64,000 nt of DNA from Stenogyne calaminthoides (GCA_037126765.1 JBBCBC010000009.1:23086870-23150869); one strand, 5' to 3'. Shown: positions 46,138 through 57,956, counted from the stretch's first letter. The notes: a model not told the origin generated them from the sequence alone. Made by a program: numbers and translations.

Positions 46138-46730
46138 TATGGTTTTGTTTAAATTGAATTGTGGTGTTGTTTAATTAAGGATTGTGTTGTGTTTTTACTT
46201 TGGGACCATGAATTGTGTTTGTTGTTTTACTCTATTTTAGACAATAGATTGTGATGTTGTGGTGTTCTTTAAACTGTGGATTGTTGGGATGCTCTATGTT
46301 TTGTTTAGGCTATGGATTGTGAGCACCATATTCTATTTTCCTGAACTGTGGATTTTAAATTTATGCAAGTTTGTGTCTATTTTAATTTTATTGTTCATGA
46401 TAATAATATTGTATTTATTCACATTGTAAATAACATAGAAATAGGTGGTGCTGAAATACAATAGGAGATACTAGGTGCCCAAATACATAAGTTGGGACTT
46501 TTACAAAATAGTAGGATTCTCAAATACATAGGTTAAAACTATTACAAAATAAGGATACCCAGGTACATAGGTCAACCCATGCCCAGATACATAGATTCAA
46601 CCCATCCACTTGAAGATAGTAAGTGCCCAAGACATAATGATTACAATGAAAATGATGACTTTTAGTTGATTCCGTTTTGAGAGTTATTCAGCTATGCATA
46701 TTAGTTGCTTCTTCAATTTTTTCAACCATT

Positions 46731-47084
46731 TCAATAGCATTTTTCTCCCCATGAGCTGCATCTTTTTGCTTCTGAGTCAGGTTCGTTTTTAGCAACTAGA
46801 GAGTCAATTCTCCTCATCATTCCAGGGAACATGCCTTGCCCAGCTACTTCATTTTCATCTGCCCACACAAAGAAATTGCAGCCGCTACACATGGAGTCAA
46901 CACAGGTATGAAGCAACCTACCTTTGTTTCTTGACCTTTGTGACACATATGTGGAACAGGTTTGCCACAATATCACACAAGATGATGTTGGCATTTTTGT
47001 GATGAGGAAGATGATGACGCTTCTTTGTTCATATTCTGATGAAACCTCAATACGAGGAAAACTAGCGACACCGAATGAATGCAC
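46731..47084 (-). pseudogene. GRF-type zinc-finger protein remnant
   Basis: Minus-strand codons NKGRLLHTCVDSMCSGCNFF followed by VWADE resemble the second half of the GRF zinc finger. The first half (YCGKPVPHMCHKGQE) lies in another frame (46973-47191), so one frameshift splits it. GRF fingers bind single-stranded nucleic acid, and such small proteins often lie near plant MULEs. Confidence 0.6.
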
Positions 47085-47088
47085 AGAA

Positions 47089-48692
47089 TGTTAGAATTTA
47101 GAGGCACGTAAACACGTAATACATGCGCAGCGGAAATAAACAGTTCACCAACAACGAACACGTAATTGCATAATTGAATACGTATAAACATAAAGGGAAA
47201 CCTTACAGTAAATCGTACACATATTTCTCTACTATGGTATCCACGTAATCCTCATTCGCGAACTTGCACGGATTTGCCAGCGTTGAATCTCGAGATGAAT
47301 TTGCTAGGAAAATTCTAACTCTAGATTTTATGGAGAGATTTTGAACAATATTGTTTGTGATTTCCCAAGAGCTCATATATATAGGGAAGACCCAGCTTAA
47401 ATCTTAAGTTAACCTGATTAGGAAATAAAATCCATAATCTTGTAAATTAAATCCTATTGATTTAATTCCCATATATAAAATCTCTACGGATTTAATTCCC
47501 ATGTATATCAAATCTCTACGGATTTGATTCCATATATATTAAATCCTATAATAATATTCCATATATTATTATTGGGAATCCTATTTAATTAAATCCAATT
47601 TAATTAAACATTAATAATAATTAATTCCAAATTAATCTATTATTTATTAATTCTTCATAAATTAAATATTAAATCCAATTTAACATTTAATCCACCAACT
47701 ATAATCCATAAAAGGGAACTACTTGTTGTGTGACCCATAGGCCCTCATATATCGAGCGATTAGTCAAACTAACGGTCTTAATTGAACCCTAGACAATAAA
47801 TCAGACATTCTCAATATATGAGGTACGTTGCGAGAAACGTGCAACTACCTGTAACTGAAACATGGGCTATTACGATTTCCTCATTTCATTCACGAATACT
47901 CGATTAAGTTTTGAACATGATGAGGTGTATATTCAAATAACTTAATCATATTATCTCTAATCACTAATTGATCATGTATGTCAAACTTAGCCACAAAGTC
48001 TAAGTTGACATACATCGACCGATGACTTTGATCCAATTATGATGAGAAGATGAGTATTCTCTCTAAATCCACATTGAGGAATGAATCATATTCTTGACTC
48101 AACTACCACGCACATGCACTTCGTGATGAACCCAATTCAAGCCATATCTACCCATAGACGGGTGCAAGCGTCGGTCATGGTCAAAGTTTATCATTCCACA
48201 CATGTCGTGCGTATTGACCTCAAGTCAAAGGAGTATCGCATCGCTCTCACTAACCGAGCACCCGTAGACACATATTGTGGACTTATACATCAAACTGTTT
48301 CTCGGATGGGTATACCAACACCCTCCAAGGTATTTGTGCATCCATCATGAGATACCTAGTATCTCGTAGTAAGTGAGATATTACTACACTCTCTAAGAGT
48401 ATGATGCAGATCGCACACCAGTCTCCATTGCATCATCAATATCCCATTCTTGATGATCCTTGATCGGGGCTATTTGAGAATCATGCTTAAGTCATCTGAG
48501 TTCTCACAACCTCAATGACAACAATGACTAATGGGAACACTTACATGAATAAATGCAAACAATCAAACATAATATTCAAACAAGTGTATTGCCATACATT
48601 AATATTAAGTGAACTATAATATTAAATCAAACTGAATATCATCGAGTATTATGTCTTTACAATAGATTGTCTTTAGGACACTAACACTAACA
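47089..48692 (-). mobile_element. Probable solo LTR
   Basis: Begins TGTTAGAATTTAGAGG and ends GACACTAACACTAACA, inverted ends TGTTAG / CTAACA. The flanks CAGAA (47084-47088) and CAAAA (48693-48697) may be a diverged 5-bp duplication. The GCGCAGCGGAAAT near the left and a CTATATATATGAG box on the minus strand (about 47370-47382) resemble the layout of the LTRs at 20-24 kb, so it probably reads on the minus strand. No gag-pol, PBS or PPT adjoins it. Confidence 0.6.
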
Positions 48693-48959
48693 CAAAATAG
48701 CTAGAAAACGCAGCAAAACGCTGTGAAAAGTCAATATTTTTCTCCTTTCCCCGCAATCCATTGTACACCTACGGTTAAAATAATAAACTCTAAGATTCTA
48801 AACCCTAAGCCCATGAGCTCCTATTCTTGTGTAACAAGAAAAATCAAATTTAATAATATCAATTTAAATCCTAATAAATCAAATCAAATCATAATATTTC
48901 CTTAATCTTGTAAATCTCCAAAATACTAATATTTCCTGTATTTTCTTACTTTCTTCCTT

Positions 48960-49810
48960 CCAGAATATATAATAAATGATTGGTGGAATCTCATCATCAC
49001 CCCCGCCTTTTAAATGAACCTTGTCCTTAAGGTTAAGATTTGAAAATCACGTCCGCAGCTCCTCCACCGATTCCCACATCTCACCTTTATGTCCCAGAGT
49101 TTTCCACTGGTCCCAGGTTTCTCACACATATTTTTCCTTGTAGTCTCTCCATCGAATATCATATAATTTCTACTGAACTTGGACAATAGTTCTTTAAAAA
49201 GTTCTGAGGCAGATTCTTGCTTAAACAACTCTTTTAACCAATCCCGAAGTTTCGGACAACTGTGTAGTCCTTGAAAATAAAGCTGGTAATAAAGTCATCT
49301 CAATTCCCAGCCCATTCAAACTTAGTGAGCACTCACAATAGCTACTCCAGAGACCCGATTTTACTGAAAACTCAACACTTTCCTCATTTCCCTTGGTCAT
49401 TTGTTCTTCTGATTCCTCATCATATTTAGGGCCTTCTTTAATCTGATCAATGGCTTCTCCATCCATGTATTTTGAAGCAATTTGAACAGAGTCCTTCATT
49501 TGAATGTCTTTCAAATCGAAATAAGTTCAACCTAGTCTTCCCTCCAATTGATTGGGCCATCGGTTAGCTGCTCTTTCAGTTCTTCATCATATTTAGGACC
49601 CTCATTTATCTGTTCAAACCACTCGTCTGGTCCTTTGTCATATTTAAAACCTTTGTCGTCCAACTCTCCACTCTCCTTGTCTTCTCCTTCCAATTCTAAC
49701 ATGTCCTGGTGGAACAGATCGGGGTAAGTTACAAACAAATTTTCCCTCTCCCATGAATCATCTCGTGGTTCACTCGTCACGGTCACAAGAATGAAGTGTG
49801 ATTGTTTCAA
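48960..49810 (-). pseudogene. Retroelement coding debris, probable Ty3/Gypsy polyprotein tail
   Basis: Near 49180-48966 one frame reads GEMWESVEELRT, then NLNLKDKVHLKGGGDD, which resembles the chromodomain tail (W-E-..-L...F...LEDKV) of gypsy integrases. Upstream (49810-49221) is an acidic stretch with the phrase EGPKYDEELKEQLTDG and a second version EGPKYDEESEEQMTKG, plus DDSWERENLFVTYPDLF. Stops and frameshifts throughout. The assignment is tentative. Confidence 0.45.
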
Positions 49811-49814
49811 TTCA

Positions 49815-49997
49815 ATTTAAGGGTGTTTATGACATTTCAATAGGTATCCCATCTAATCCCTCAATCTAATCCTACAATCCAAACACATATCTTGATTCAA
49901 CAAATCCAATCAAATCAATTCAATCTTACTCAATGTCATTTAATCTTATCACATCTAATCAATACAGTCCCGTAAACCAAACACCCCCTAATAATAA
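49815..49997. mobile_element. Possible PIF/Tourist-like MITE
   Basis: TTTAAGGGTGTTTATGAC at the left and GTAAACCAAACACCCCCTAA at the right are inverted GGGTGTTT-type ends, with possible TAA borders. The interior is a run of CAATCTAATCC-like phrases. Confidence 0.5.
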
Positions 49998-50089
49998 GAA
50001 TAAGAATTAAATATTATTAAACTGAGTGAAACAGCATTCATTATCAGATGCGTATGAGCTCATGCAAAACCGCGGTCCATTTCGTATTA

Positions 50090-50269
50090 CTCCCTCCGTC
50101 CCAAGAAGACTTAAACACTAGAAATGACACACAAACCAAATAAAGTGGGTTTTAGTGAGTTTGAGTGGAATAAAATAAAGGTGTTGTGAGTGTATTAATA
50201 TTATATTTGTTTTCATTTTAAAAGTGTTCAAATAAGACAAGTGTTCAAGTAATGTTGAGACAGAGGGAG
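50090..50269. mobile_element. Stowaway-like MITE 4
   Basis: CTCCCTCCGTCCCAAGAAGA ... AACATTACTTGAACACTTG-complement ending GACAGAGGGAG. TA precedes the left end; the right border is TG, one change from TA. Related to 62517-62719. Confidence 0.75.
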
Positions 50270-50616
50270 TGTACAAGTAAATAGGTGGCATGCACTAAAC
50301 ATTTTCTTAAATGAAAATGTTAATTTTATCACGTTACCACATAAAATACTAATAAACAACTCTTTTAACCCTCAATACTTTATCACTTTATCACATAAAA
50401 TACTAATAAATAATTATTTATACTCAACACTTTATCAATTTTTCTTAAACTCCGAGCACACAATAAACCACCAAACAAGATTGGGATGGAGAGAGTATAA
50501 TATATATGTATATATATAATTGTGGATTCAGAATATAAATTTTGAGGGAGCGACTATATAACAGAACGCATGTTTTAAGCCTAATTAATAGGTATCAGTA
50601 CATTTATATATTAATA

Positions 50617-50660
50617 CTAGTATGTAACTTCGCGAATTTCGCGGTATTAAAGAAAAAAAA
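50617..50660 (-). mobile_element. Helitron 3' terminus (reverse strand)
   Basis: On the minus strand CCGCGAAATTCGCGAAG forms a short hairpin, then TTACATA and CTAG (50620-50617) followed by T. This is a Helitron 3' end; the body would lie to the right, but its TC start was not identified. Confidence 0.6.
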
Positions 50661-51235
50661 TACAATATTATTTTTTAAAAGTAAATACTTTAAATATTTA
50701 ATAATATAATTTAGTTTATTAATGGACATAATTTATTACAATGTTTGATGTACTAGAAGTAATACGTAAAAAAAATAGCATAATTTAGTTAAGCGCTCAA
50801 AAAAAAAAAAAAGTAATACGTTAAAAATTAACATAAGTTACGTACAATCTCTCTTCCCTTTATTCCAAGGGTAGATTCAGTTGAGATAAAGTCATAATTA
50901 CACTCTGAGCATAAAATCAAATGAAGTAAAGGAAAATTGTAAGATTAATTTACGACGTTGAAAATTATAATAGAATATATTTTATATTTTCAATTAAAAC
51001 ATAACAAATAAAGGGTTTGGTAACTCGAAAAGTTTTACATGTAAGGTGAATGTTATATTTCTGAATAATTCAGTAGCCCGTAATATTTATATTAACAATT
51101 AATGGGAAAAAAATGTACATGTACGATGAATGTTATATTTATGAATAATTCAAAGAGCCCAAAAGATATTTATAATATCATAGTTAATGGGGAAAAAAGT
51201 AGCAGAATAAATAAGTTCAACAGTAAGAATAAAAA
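50661..51235. other. AT-rich DNA, possibly Helitron body
   Basis: No coding frame. The phrase GATGAATGTTATATTTnTGAATAATTCA repeats near 51041 and 51124, an ~83-bp tandem duplication with changes. Confidence 0.45.
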
Positions 51236-51364
51236 TTTATATGAGACTATCTCATATATGAGACGAAATACAATTTAACACAAATTACATCCATTCTTTT
51301 TAAAATGTTAAAACGTTAATATTTAACTTATACTTTGTCTCAACATGAGAGGATCTCATATAAC
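51236..51364. mobile_element. GAGACGGTCTCA-family MITE, hit by the hAT element
   Basis: TATGAGACTATCTCATATATG ... GAGAGGATCTCATATAAC. The hAT element inserted at its right end, and CATATAACAATGTAAGTG continues after it. Confidence 0.55.
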
Positions 51365-52251
51365 CAAGGATGTAAAAATTGCGATATATCCGCGATATTT
51401 TGCGGATATATCGCTTTTTTGGGCTATGCAATATGGATATCGGGTGCAAATTTTTTCTTACCGTGAACAGTGAAAATATCGCATAATATCGGGATATATC
51501 GGGATATTTCGCGGATATTTTTATAGTTTTCGATTTTTTTAAAAAATTTGATTCCACCATTTTTCTTGGAATCAAGAAGAAAAATCAAGTACTGATATCG
51601 AAACACTTTCAATTGGTTTTGATTCAATGGGTATGGACACTGATCAAAGTGATATGTCTCAAGATTCATCTGCTTCTGACACATATGCGAGTTCACAGTT
51701 TGATTGAAATACTCAAAATGTGTATCAACAAAATACTTGGGTCATGACACAATGTTCAATCCATGGTGAAGCAGTTGGAAGAGATAGAGAAACATATGAA
51801 TGACATGTGCATAATTATATCAATGAGTACTTTAATGTGATGAGTTGGTACCAATATTGTTTGGATAGAGATGACATTCCATCTTCTATTTTTGAACCTC
51901 ATAGGTCATCATTTTGATACTAATTATATTTTATCATGTAATTTTAGTCATTTTATATTGTGTTATGTATTGTATTGTCAGATGTTTTTCGATGGACAGT
52001 GTTTATGTAGTGTATTGCTAATATTTTTTATTTAAACATTTTATTTTGTTGTGATTTTAAATGAAATGTATGCATAATTGTGTGTTATAATAACCTGTAA
52101 AATTTCATGTCAAATTTCCAAAATTTTAACATAATTTCTGTCATTTTTCTAAATTTTTTGCGATATCAATATGAGATATCGATATATCCATCGATATATC
52201 CATAAAATTAAGGTTGTGTTATTAGTTGCGACATCGATATTTTCATCCTTG
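51365..52251. mobile_element. Non-autonomous hAT element with exact 8-bp duplication
   Basis: Terminal repeats CAAGGATG / CATCCTTG are flanked by CATATAAC on both sides (51357-51364, 52252-52259). The sub-terminal regions are packed with CGATAT / ATATCG words. The 887-bp element keeps only a short coding remnant, so it depends on another element's transposase. Confidence 0.92.
51564..51917 (+). pseudogene. Coding remnant inside the hAT element
   Basis: One frame stays readable for 118 codons with internal TGA stops at 51705 and near 51802. It is rich in S and D (ETLSIGFDSMGMDTDQSDMS) and ends YCLDRDDIPSSIFEPHRSSF. I do not recognise a domain. Its place near the right end suggests the tail of the lost transposase. 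Confidence 0.5.
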
Positions 52252-52400
52252 CATATAACAATGTAAGTGTTTCTCCAAAAGTAAAAGAATGATTCAATAC
52301 ATCAGCGAAAGCGGCATCTGGTGGAAAATTTATAGTACACGTAATTATTGTAAATTAAGTGAAAAAGTGTAACAAGTTTATAATATATATTATCTTGCTT

Positions 52401-52574
52401 ACGATTAGCCAAATTTAATAAGTATATAACTACGTATTTATAAAATAATAAAATTATTATTAAAATGAAGTAAACTACAACATAGTTAACGATTAGCCAA
52501 ATTTAATAAGTATATCTACATACTTATCAACAAATTTTTTTTTATTAAAATGAAGTAAACTACAACATAGTTAA
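52401..52574. repeat. Tandem duplication, 88-bp unit
   Basis: ACGATTAGCCAAATTTAATA begins both copies (52401, 52489), and AAAATGAAGTAAACTACAAC plus ATAGTTAA ends both. The second copy ends exactly where the next Helitron terminus starts. Confidence 0.85.
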
Positions 52575-53204
52575 CTAGCACGTACGTAACCCGGCGTACT
52601 ACGCGGAATTTAAAATAATATTTTTATTAATTTTAATTGAAATATTTTAAATATTTAATTAATTTAATTATATGTATAATTATATTTTAATATTATTTGT
52701 GTATATTTTTATTTATTTCTTATTCTAAATTACTTTCTCCTATTAAAATTAGATATCATACTCGTTTCGGTTATATATTATTTACATAATACATGTCGTT
52801 TTGATATTTTCACCCATCATTATCTCATATATACCCCTAATGATTATTTTTCATGATTATTAAATTTTTTTATTTTTCTATAAATATATTGTGTGAATAA
52901 TTTTTCCAGCCAATAGTATTTATTTTTATAAATATTTAATTACCAAAATTAAGATTAATATTGGCATAAAAAAAATAAATGATCATGAAAATTAATTATT
53001 ATGTGTATATATGATATAATAAGGGGAGAAAATGTCTGAACGATATTTATTATATAAATATTCTAAAAGACTAAAAAGATATTAAGAAAAACGTGAGAGA
53101 GTAATTTAGAATAAGAAATGAATAAAAATATGCACATATAATATTAGAAAAAAAATAGCGTCTATAATTGAATTAATCAAACTAATTAAATATTTAAAAT
53201 ATCA
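52575..53204 (-). mobile_element. Helitron 3' end followed by a ~580-bp palindrome
   Basis: On the minus strand CCGCGTAGTACGCCGGG, then TTACGTACGTG and CTAG (52578-52575) followed by T give a Helitron 3' end. The following DNA (52620-53204) is an imperfect foldback: ...TTTATTTCTTATTCTAAATT pairs with AATTTAGAATAAGAAATGAA and CCCCTAATGATTATTTTTC with its distant complement. No coding capacity; the 5' end was not fixed. Confidence 0.6.
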
Positions 53205-53305
53205 CTGTGTGCATAATAGTGATAGTTTTTTTTATATATATAACAATGAAATTTAAGAAATAAAGTATATCGTGAACTCGGGTTCACACAGTTTTTGTCG
53301 ATGAC
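53205..53305. mobile_element. Half copy of the GTGAACTCG foldback MITE
   Basis: CATAATAGTGATAGTTTTTT and TCGTGAACTCGGGTTCACAC match the right arm and end of 24547-24770. Confidence 0.55.
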
Positions 53306-53599
53306 AATTTGTATTTATGAATAATTTTTCCTATTATTTTTTACTCAAAATTAATGTATTAGTGCTTTTTAGTTGCAAAAAATAATCTTACATAATTCTT
53401 GCTGAATTAATATATGATTATATATTGTTGATTATTATAAAGAAAACATTCTTACGTTGGCTAATAACAGGTCAGCTGTCATTTTTAATTAATTGCTCTT
53501 TCCTCGATGATTAATTAATAAAATTTTGTCTTGACATAGCAAAATAGGCCAGAAACCCTTAGTTAGAGGGTTGTTAAAGTGATGTAGGTTAGAGATTTA

Positions 53600-53785
53600 T
53601 TAGTATGCTCCTTTTTAGATTTTAAAGTTCGAAAATTTTTAGGTGCGATCAACTTTTGAGATAGTCTAATTAATATAGAGTCTTATTTTGATTTGAAGTG
53701 CGGTCCTGACTAGTGGATGGTGAGTTCTGATCTTCCCAATTAGTCAGTCTTTGAGTCAGATATGGAGTTATTAAAAAAAAAAGCA
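53600..53785 (+). mobile_element. SINE, copy 3
   Basis: GATTTGAAGTGCGGTCCTGAC, TAGTGGATGGTGAGTTCTGA and a final GATATGGAGTTATTAAAAA match the SINE at 7983-8127. Possible duplicated words AAGTTATTAAAG nearby are not clean. Confidence 0.65.
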
Positions 53786-54069
53786 AAGTTATTAAAGAAA
53801 AAAAAAATAGGCAAGGAAATTACATCAGTGTGACGCTTAATAACACTGTTGAACTCATAATTGTTGTGATTAGTTTAGAAACTGCTAACTATTAAATATA
53901 TAAGGCCGCAGTTTTTAATAAAATATTACTTTTAATTAATTTGTTATTATAAGTTTGACACATGACTTGCCAAGTTGTATGCAATCAGACTTCTACTTCC
54001 TACTTTAAGTCGATAAAAGTAGCTAGGCTGGTATTTTTAAATTCAAAATTTAATTATTTATAGCATATA

Positions 54070-54306
54070 CTTCCTCCGTCCCATAAAAGCGTGCATACCT
54101 ATTTTATTATCGAGTTTTTGTGAGCGAATTGTTTATTAATATTTCAAATGATAAAATAATTTTTAAAGAGGTGTATTATAGATCTACCTCTCATCTATTG
54201 CATACATCTTTAAAAATTATTTTATCATTTTAAATACTAATAAAAAATTCACTCGTAAAAATACGTGAAAATAATAAACGTGCACGTTTCTTTGGGACGT
54301 AGGTAG
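54070..54306. mobile_element. Stowaway-like MITE 5
   Basis: CTTCCTCCGTCCCATAAAAG ... TTTGGGACGTAGGTAG with TA at 54068-54069 and 54307-54308. It shares GCGTGCAnACCTATTTTATT with the next copy. Confidence 0.85.
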
Positions 54307-54497
54307 TACGTTACATACATTTAACTTGTTAAAAACTTTCAAAAAAAAAATATATTTAAAAACAATTTTCGCTCAAAATTCCAGTGACAAGTATCGCATG
54401 TGAACTGCCGGGGTATCATACTATCATGCTGTCGGTTGACGTTGCAATAAAAATAGTAATATATGGTTCAATTTTGGCCCATAAGTACTTTTAAGCT

Positions 54498-54622
54498 AAG
54501 ACTTATATACATTTAGATGTACAGTGTATTTATAATATATTTTAAAAATATATAATTCATTATATTAAAATATACAATTTATTTTTATTGAATCATAAAA
54601 TTATTAATATGAAAAAATAGTT
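54498..54622. mobile_element. Half of a family 1 foldback MITE
   Basis: GACTTATATACATTTAGATG, ATGTACAGTGTATTTATAAT and TTTTTATTGAATCATAAAAT follow one arm and the centre of the family, then homology stops. Confidence 0.55.
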
Positions 54623-54943
54623 TATCATGAAACTAGTTCTTTTTTTCAGGCATTACCGTTCAGTTATCACGATTAATACATTTATGTAATATAAGTCGTA
54701 TCATTCAATGTTCACTATTAATACCTATTGTTGTAATATAAGTCACACCTTTCAATACTATAAGTAATATTTTTTATAATAAAAAATTACATTCTTTAAT
54801 TATCAATAATAATACCCTTTAGTAATTAATATTAGTCACTTCTTAACTAATCTCACATATTCTTTTGTGAAAGGTAATTATTCACCCTATATTTTACAAA
54901 AAAATAATTATAAATTATTCAGTATATAATTAATTAATTTTTA

Positions 54944-55175
54944 CTACCCCCGTCCCATAAAAGCGTGCACACCTATTTTATTATCGAGTTTTTGTGAGCG
55001 AGTTGTTTATTAGTATTTCAAATGATAAAATGATTTTTAAAGAGGAGTATTATAGATTTACCTCTCCTCTATTGTATGCATCTTTAAAAATTATTTTATT
55101 ATTTTAAATACTAAGAAAAAAATTCGCCAAAAACATGAAAAAATAATAATTACAAGACGTTTATTTTATTTTAGG
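54944..55175. mobile_element. Stowaway-like MITE 6, right end decayed
   Basis: CTACCCCCGTCCCATAAAAG at the left with TA before it; the interior is near-identical to 54070-54306 for about 190 bp. The right terminal repeat is no longer clear. Confidence 0.7.
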
Positions 55176-55424
55176 ATATTATTTACACCCTTATTATGTT
55201 ATGTCTAATTTTATTTAAAATTGTGGCTGTAAAAATACAATGATTGTGTTTATTCTAACAATATTTTGAGCAAATTGATTTTTGCAGCATGATTTGACGT
55301 TGATTATAACAAGCATGGTGATGTGAGGCCGGTATCTAACAATATTTAGAAATTATTTCCCGTGTCTTTTAGTCCTCTTTACTCTCATTGTTTTTCTTTT
55401 GTTTCTTTCATCCATTTTGATTTC

Positions 55425-55555
55425 GTATAAAACGATCTCATAAATTATTTGGAATATAATTTAATATAATTAATACATTCTCTTAAAGTGTTAAAAAGTT
55501 AATATTCAAATTACATTCTATTTTATTATAAAATGATCTCAAGCAAATATATCAC
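55425..55555. mobile_element. Decayed GAGACGGTCTCA-family MITE
   Basis: CGTATAAAACGATCTCATAA, AATTAATACATTCTCTTAAA and a closing AAAATGATCTCAAGC follow the family layout. Confidence 0.45.
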
Positions 55556-55789
55556 TTTTTTCATTTTTTGTAAGTGCGTAAAAGTCCGTAGTTATATAGA
55601 AAGAAAAGAAAAAGTACTTAAATTAGGATTAAAAAATAGATGCTAGTGTGTACTACTACCAGCTAGTTCCATATAGGATGAAAATGGATAATGGATTTTG
55701 ACTAAACTTACTTTGAAAATGACATAGAGAATAATATTCTACAAATTCGCCCAAAATAGAAGCAACAACGACACATATACGTATAAAGT

Positions 55790-56400
55790 ATGAGCTGTGT
55801 TGGACGGGGTACTATGAGCTGTGTTGAACGGGTACGAGTGCGGAGTGCAGATACGATACGATTTGTGTGCGTGGATTCGTAGATTTTCAAATTTTTAGGA
55901 TACGATACTGCGAGAATACGTCAATTTTTTTAATTTAATTATATATATCACTTGTAATAATATTAAAAAATTTACAACAATTATATATAACACATGTAAT
56001 AATATCAAGAGTATTTAAAACACATATACTAATATCAAGGAATTCATCACATAAGTAACAAAATAACAATTAAATCAAATATCATCAACCTACACAAGTC
56101 ATAAATCATAATAAAAGATTAATAAATTTTAATATTTAATAAGTTTTAGAGTGTGTCCTTCAAATTATTAGTAAGTTTTAATTTTAAAAAAAAACCCCAA
56201 AATTTAATAAATTTTACAAAAAAAAAATATCGTGATCGCCACGCGTATCTCGAATGTGATACGCCAGATCCGATAATAAAAAAAAAATTGGAATTCGCCA
56301 CATGGCGAATCGAATGCAAATCCCAGGCGAATCCCACCCCAGATGAATTCGATACTGCATACTGTTAATTTTTTAAGAATTCGTGCATTAGAGAGTATGA
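55790..56400. mobile_element. Possible hAT-like MITE rich in GGATTCG words
   Basis: Left part has ACGAGTGCGGAGTGCAGATA and GATACGATACG; right part has GATACGCCAGATCCGATA and GGCGAATCGAATGC. Just before it, ACTATGAGCTGTGTTGRACG is tandemly repeated. No duplication fixed. The vocabulary is shared with 120-275. Confidence 0.4.
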
Positions 56401-56502
56401 GTCAAGATATTCTAACGACCTCTAGATATTTAACAAAACGAATACTTCTCCAAATTAAAATAAAATTGAGAGGCAATTGGTATACTTCCCACGTCTAAAT
56501 TT

Positions 56503-56951
56503 TATATACATTCAAGTGTACCGTGTACTTATAGTGTATTTTAGAACTATGCAACTTATTATTATACTAAAAGATGTAATTTATTTATACTGAAACATAT
56601 ACTACCTCCGTCCCGAAACACTTTGCACAGTTATTGTTCCGCTCGTGTTTTAGCGAGAGTTTTTTATTACTATTTGAAATGATAAAGTAATTTTAAAAAA
56701 TGTGTATGACAGAGGAGGGTAAAGACTAACATACCCCACCTTAAAAGTCATTTTATTATTTTAAATACTAATAAATAACTCGCACGCAAAAATACGAGCA
56801 AAAAATAAGTTTGCTAAGTCTCTTTTGGGACGGAGGGAGTAATTATTTTTCTATATTAATTATTACACAGTTCAATGTAAACAAATTAAATCTTTTAATA
56901 TAACAATTTACACGATTCTAAAATGTATTATGAATGCACTGTGCATAAGAG
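56503..56951. mobile_element. Foldback MITE (family 1) interrupted by Stowaway
   Basis: Left arm 56503-56601 and right arm 56840-56951 pair with each other and match 4022-4246. It ends ACTGTGCATAAGAGACCCACTC. Confidence 0.8.
56602..56839. mobile_element. Stowaway-like MITE 7, nested at the foldback centre
   Basis: CTACCTCCGTCCC ... GGGACGGAGGGAG with TA at 56600-56601 and 56840-56841. Intact terminal repeats suggest a young insertion. Confidence 0.9.
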
Positions 56952-57956
56952 ACCCACTCATTCTCACCATAAGAGAGGAGTGGATAATTTTATATGGGGA
57001 GGTAAATCATTACCCCATTTATCTTTCCCTCTATAATAATTTCTTCCCTAATCCCTTTTTCTATTTTAATTTTTTTGTATATTTTTCTCAAGATAAAGAG
57101 ATGAGTTGTTTTCAGCATCAATCGAACTCAAGATTTTAATTCTGTGCCCATGAAAAAAATTCATTTCAACTAAAAATGCAAAATTTATAAAGAAATATAA
57201 AATTAATTTATTTATATTATTTCCTTAACAAGACGGTGATAAATGATTTTATCTTGTAACATAAATTTTATGGAAAAAATATTTTCTAACATTACATAAG
57301 TCCACTTTATATGTATACAATTTTGTAATATATAAAATAATATAAATATATTAATAATACTTTGTCGGGAAAAATACTCGAGCATTCCTCAACCTGGAAT
57401 TCTCGTCGGGGCGGGAATTCCCAACCCATTGTCATTCCTATATTCTCATTATCATTTTCAATGTAGAATTTGAAAATCCATGGTTCTCTAGATAATAATT
57501 TTAAACATTTTGTTTATTTTAAGATCAATAGAAAAAATGTAGTAAAATGAAAGAGTAGATTTTCCATGCATCAGGAGCACCGTGTAACTCAAATGCATTT
57601 TTTAAACGTGAAGTTTGTTTTCTTGAAGGCCTCTTTTACTTGTAGAGTTAACCCAGGACTAGGTGGGTTTTAGACTATTAGTTGAACTTAGTTGGTTGTT
57701 TACTTTTCAACTTTCATTCTGTGAGTTAACACGGTTTCCAATGCATTTTGGTAGGTTTAATAAACTGCTCGTTTTTGGTGAGTTTATACGCTGTGCACTT
57801 AGTTTAGGTGAAGAATACCAAATTTATCCTCAAGAATTTGGTGGCAACTGGCAACACTGTGACATCAACATCACCTATAAACAAATAAAAATGTAAATCG
57901 CTATTCACACTTAACGATTTTAAGTATGATTTTCTCCTCTTTTTTTGGATAAAAAA
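56952..57956. other. AT-rich spacer
   Basis: No supported gene. Near 57570-57620 (GCATCAGGAGCACCGTGTAA) is another eroded foldback MITE end. The 77-codon frame at 57663-57896 has no known domain. Confidence 0.45.

Larger units (their letters stand above)
42711..47084 (+). mobile_element. Degenerate Mutator-like element (MuDR type)
   Basis: A plus-strand mudrA-like transposase with many breaks (42739-46137) is followed by an opposing GRF zinc-finger frame (47084-46731), an arrangement seen in plant MULEs. Terminal inverted repeats and a 9-bp duplication were not found: the left side is cut by the LINE and the right side abuts a solo LTR. Limits are therefore those of the recognisable coding parts. 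Confidence 0.8.

Noticed and set aside
48081..48350. 89-codon frame inside 47089-48692
   Set aside because: Lies in the probable solo LTR, no domain and no start context.
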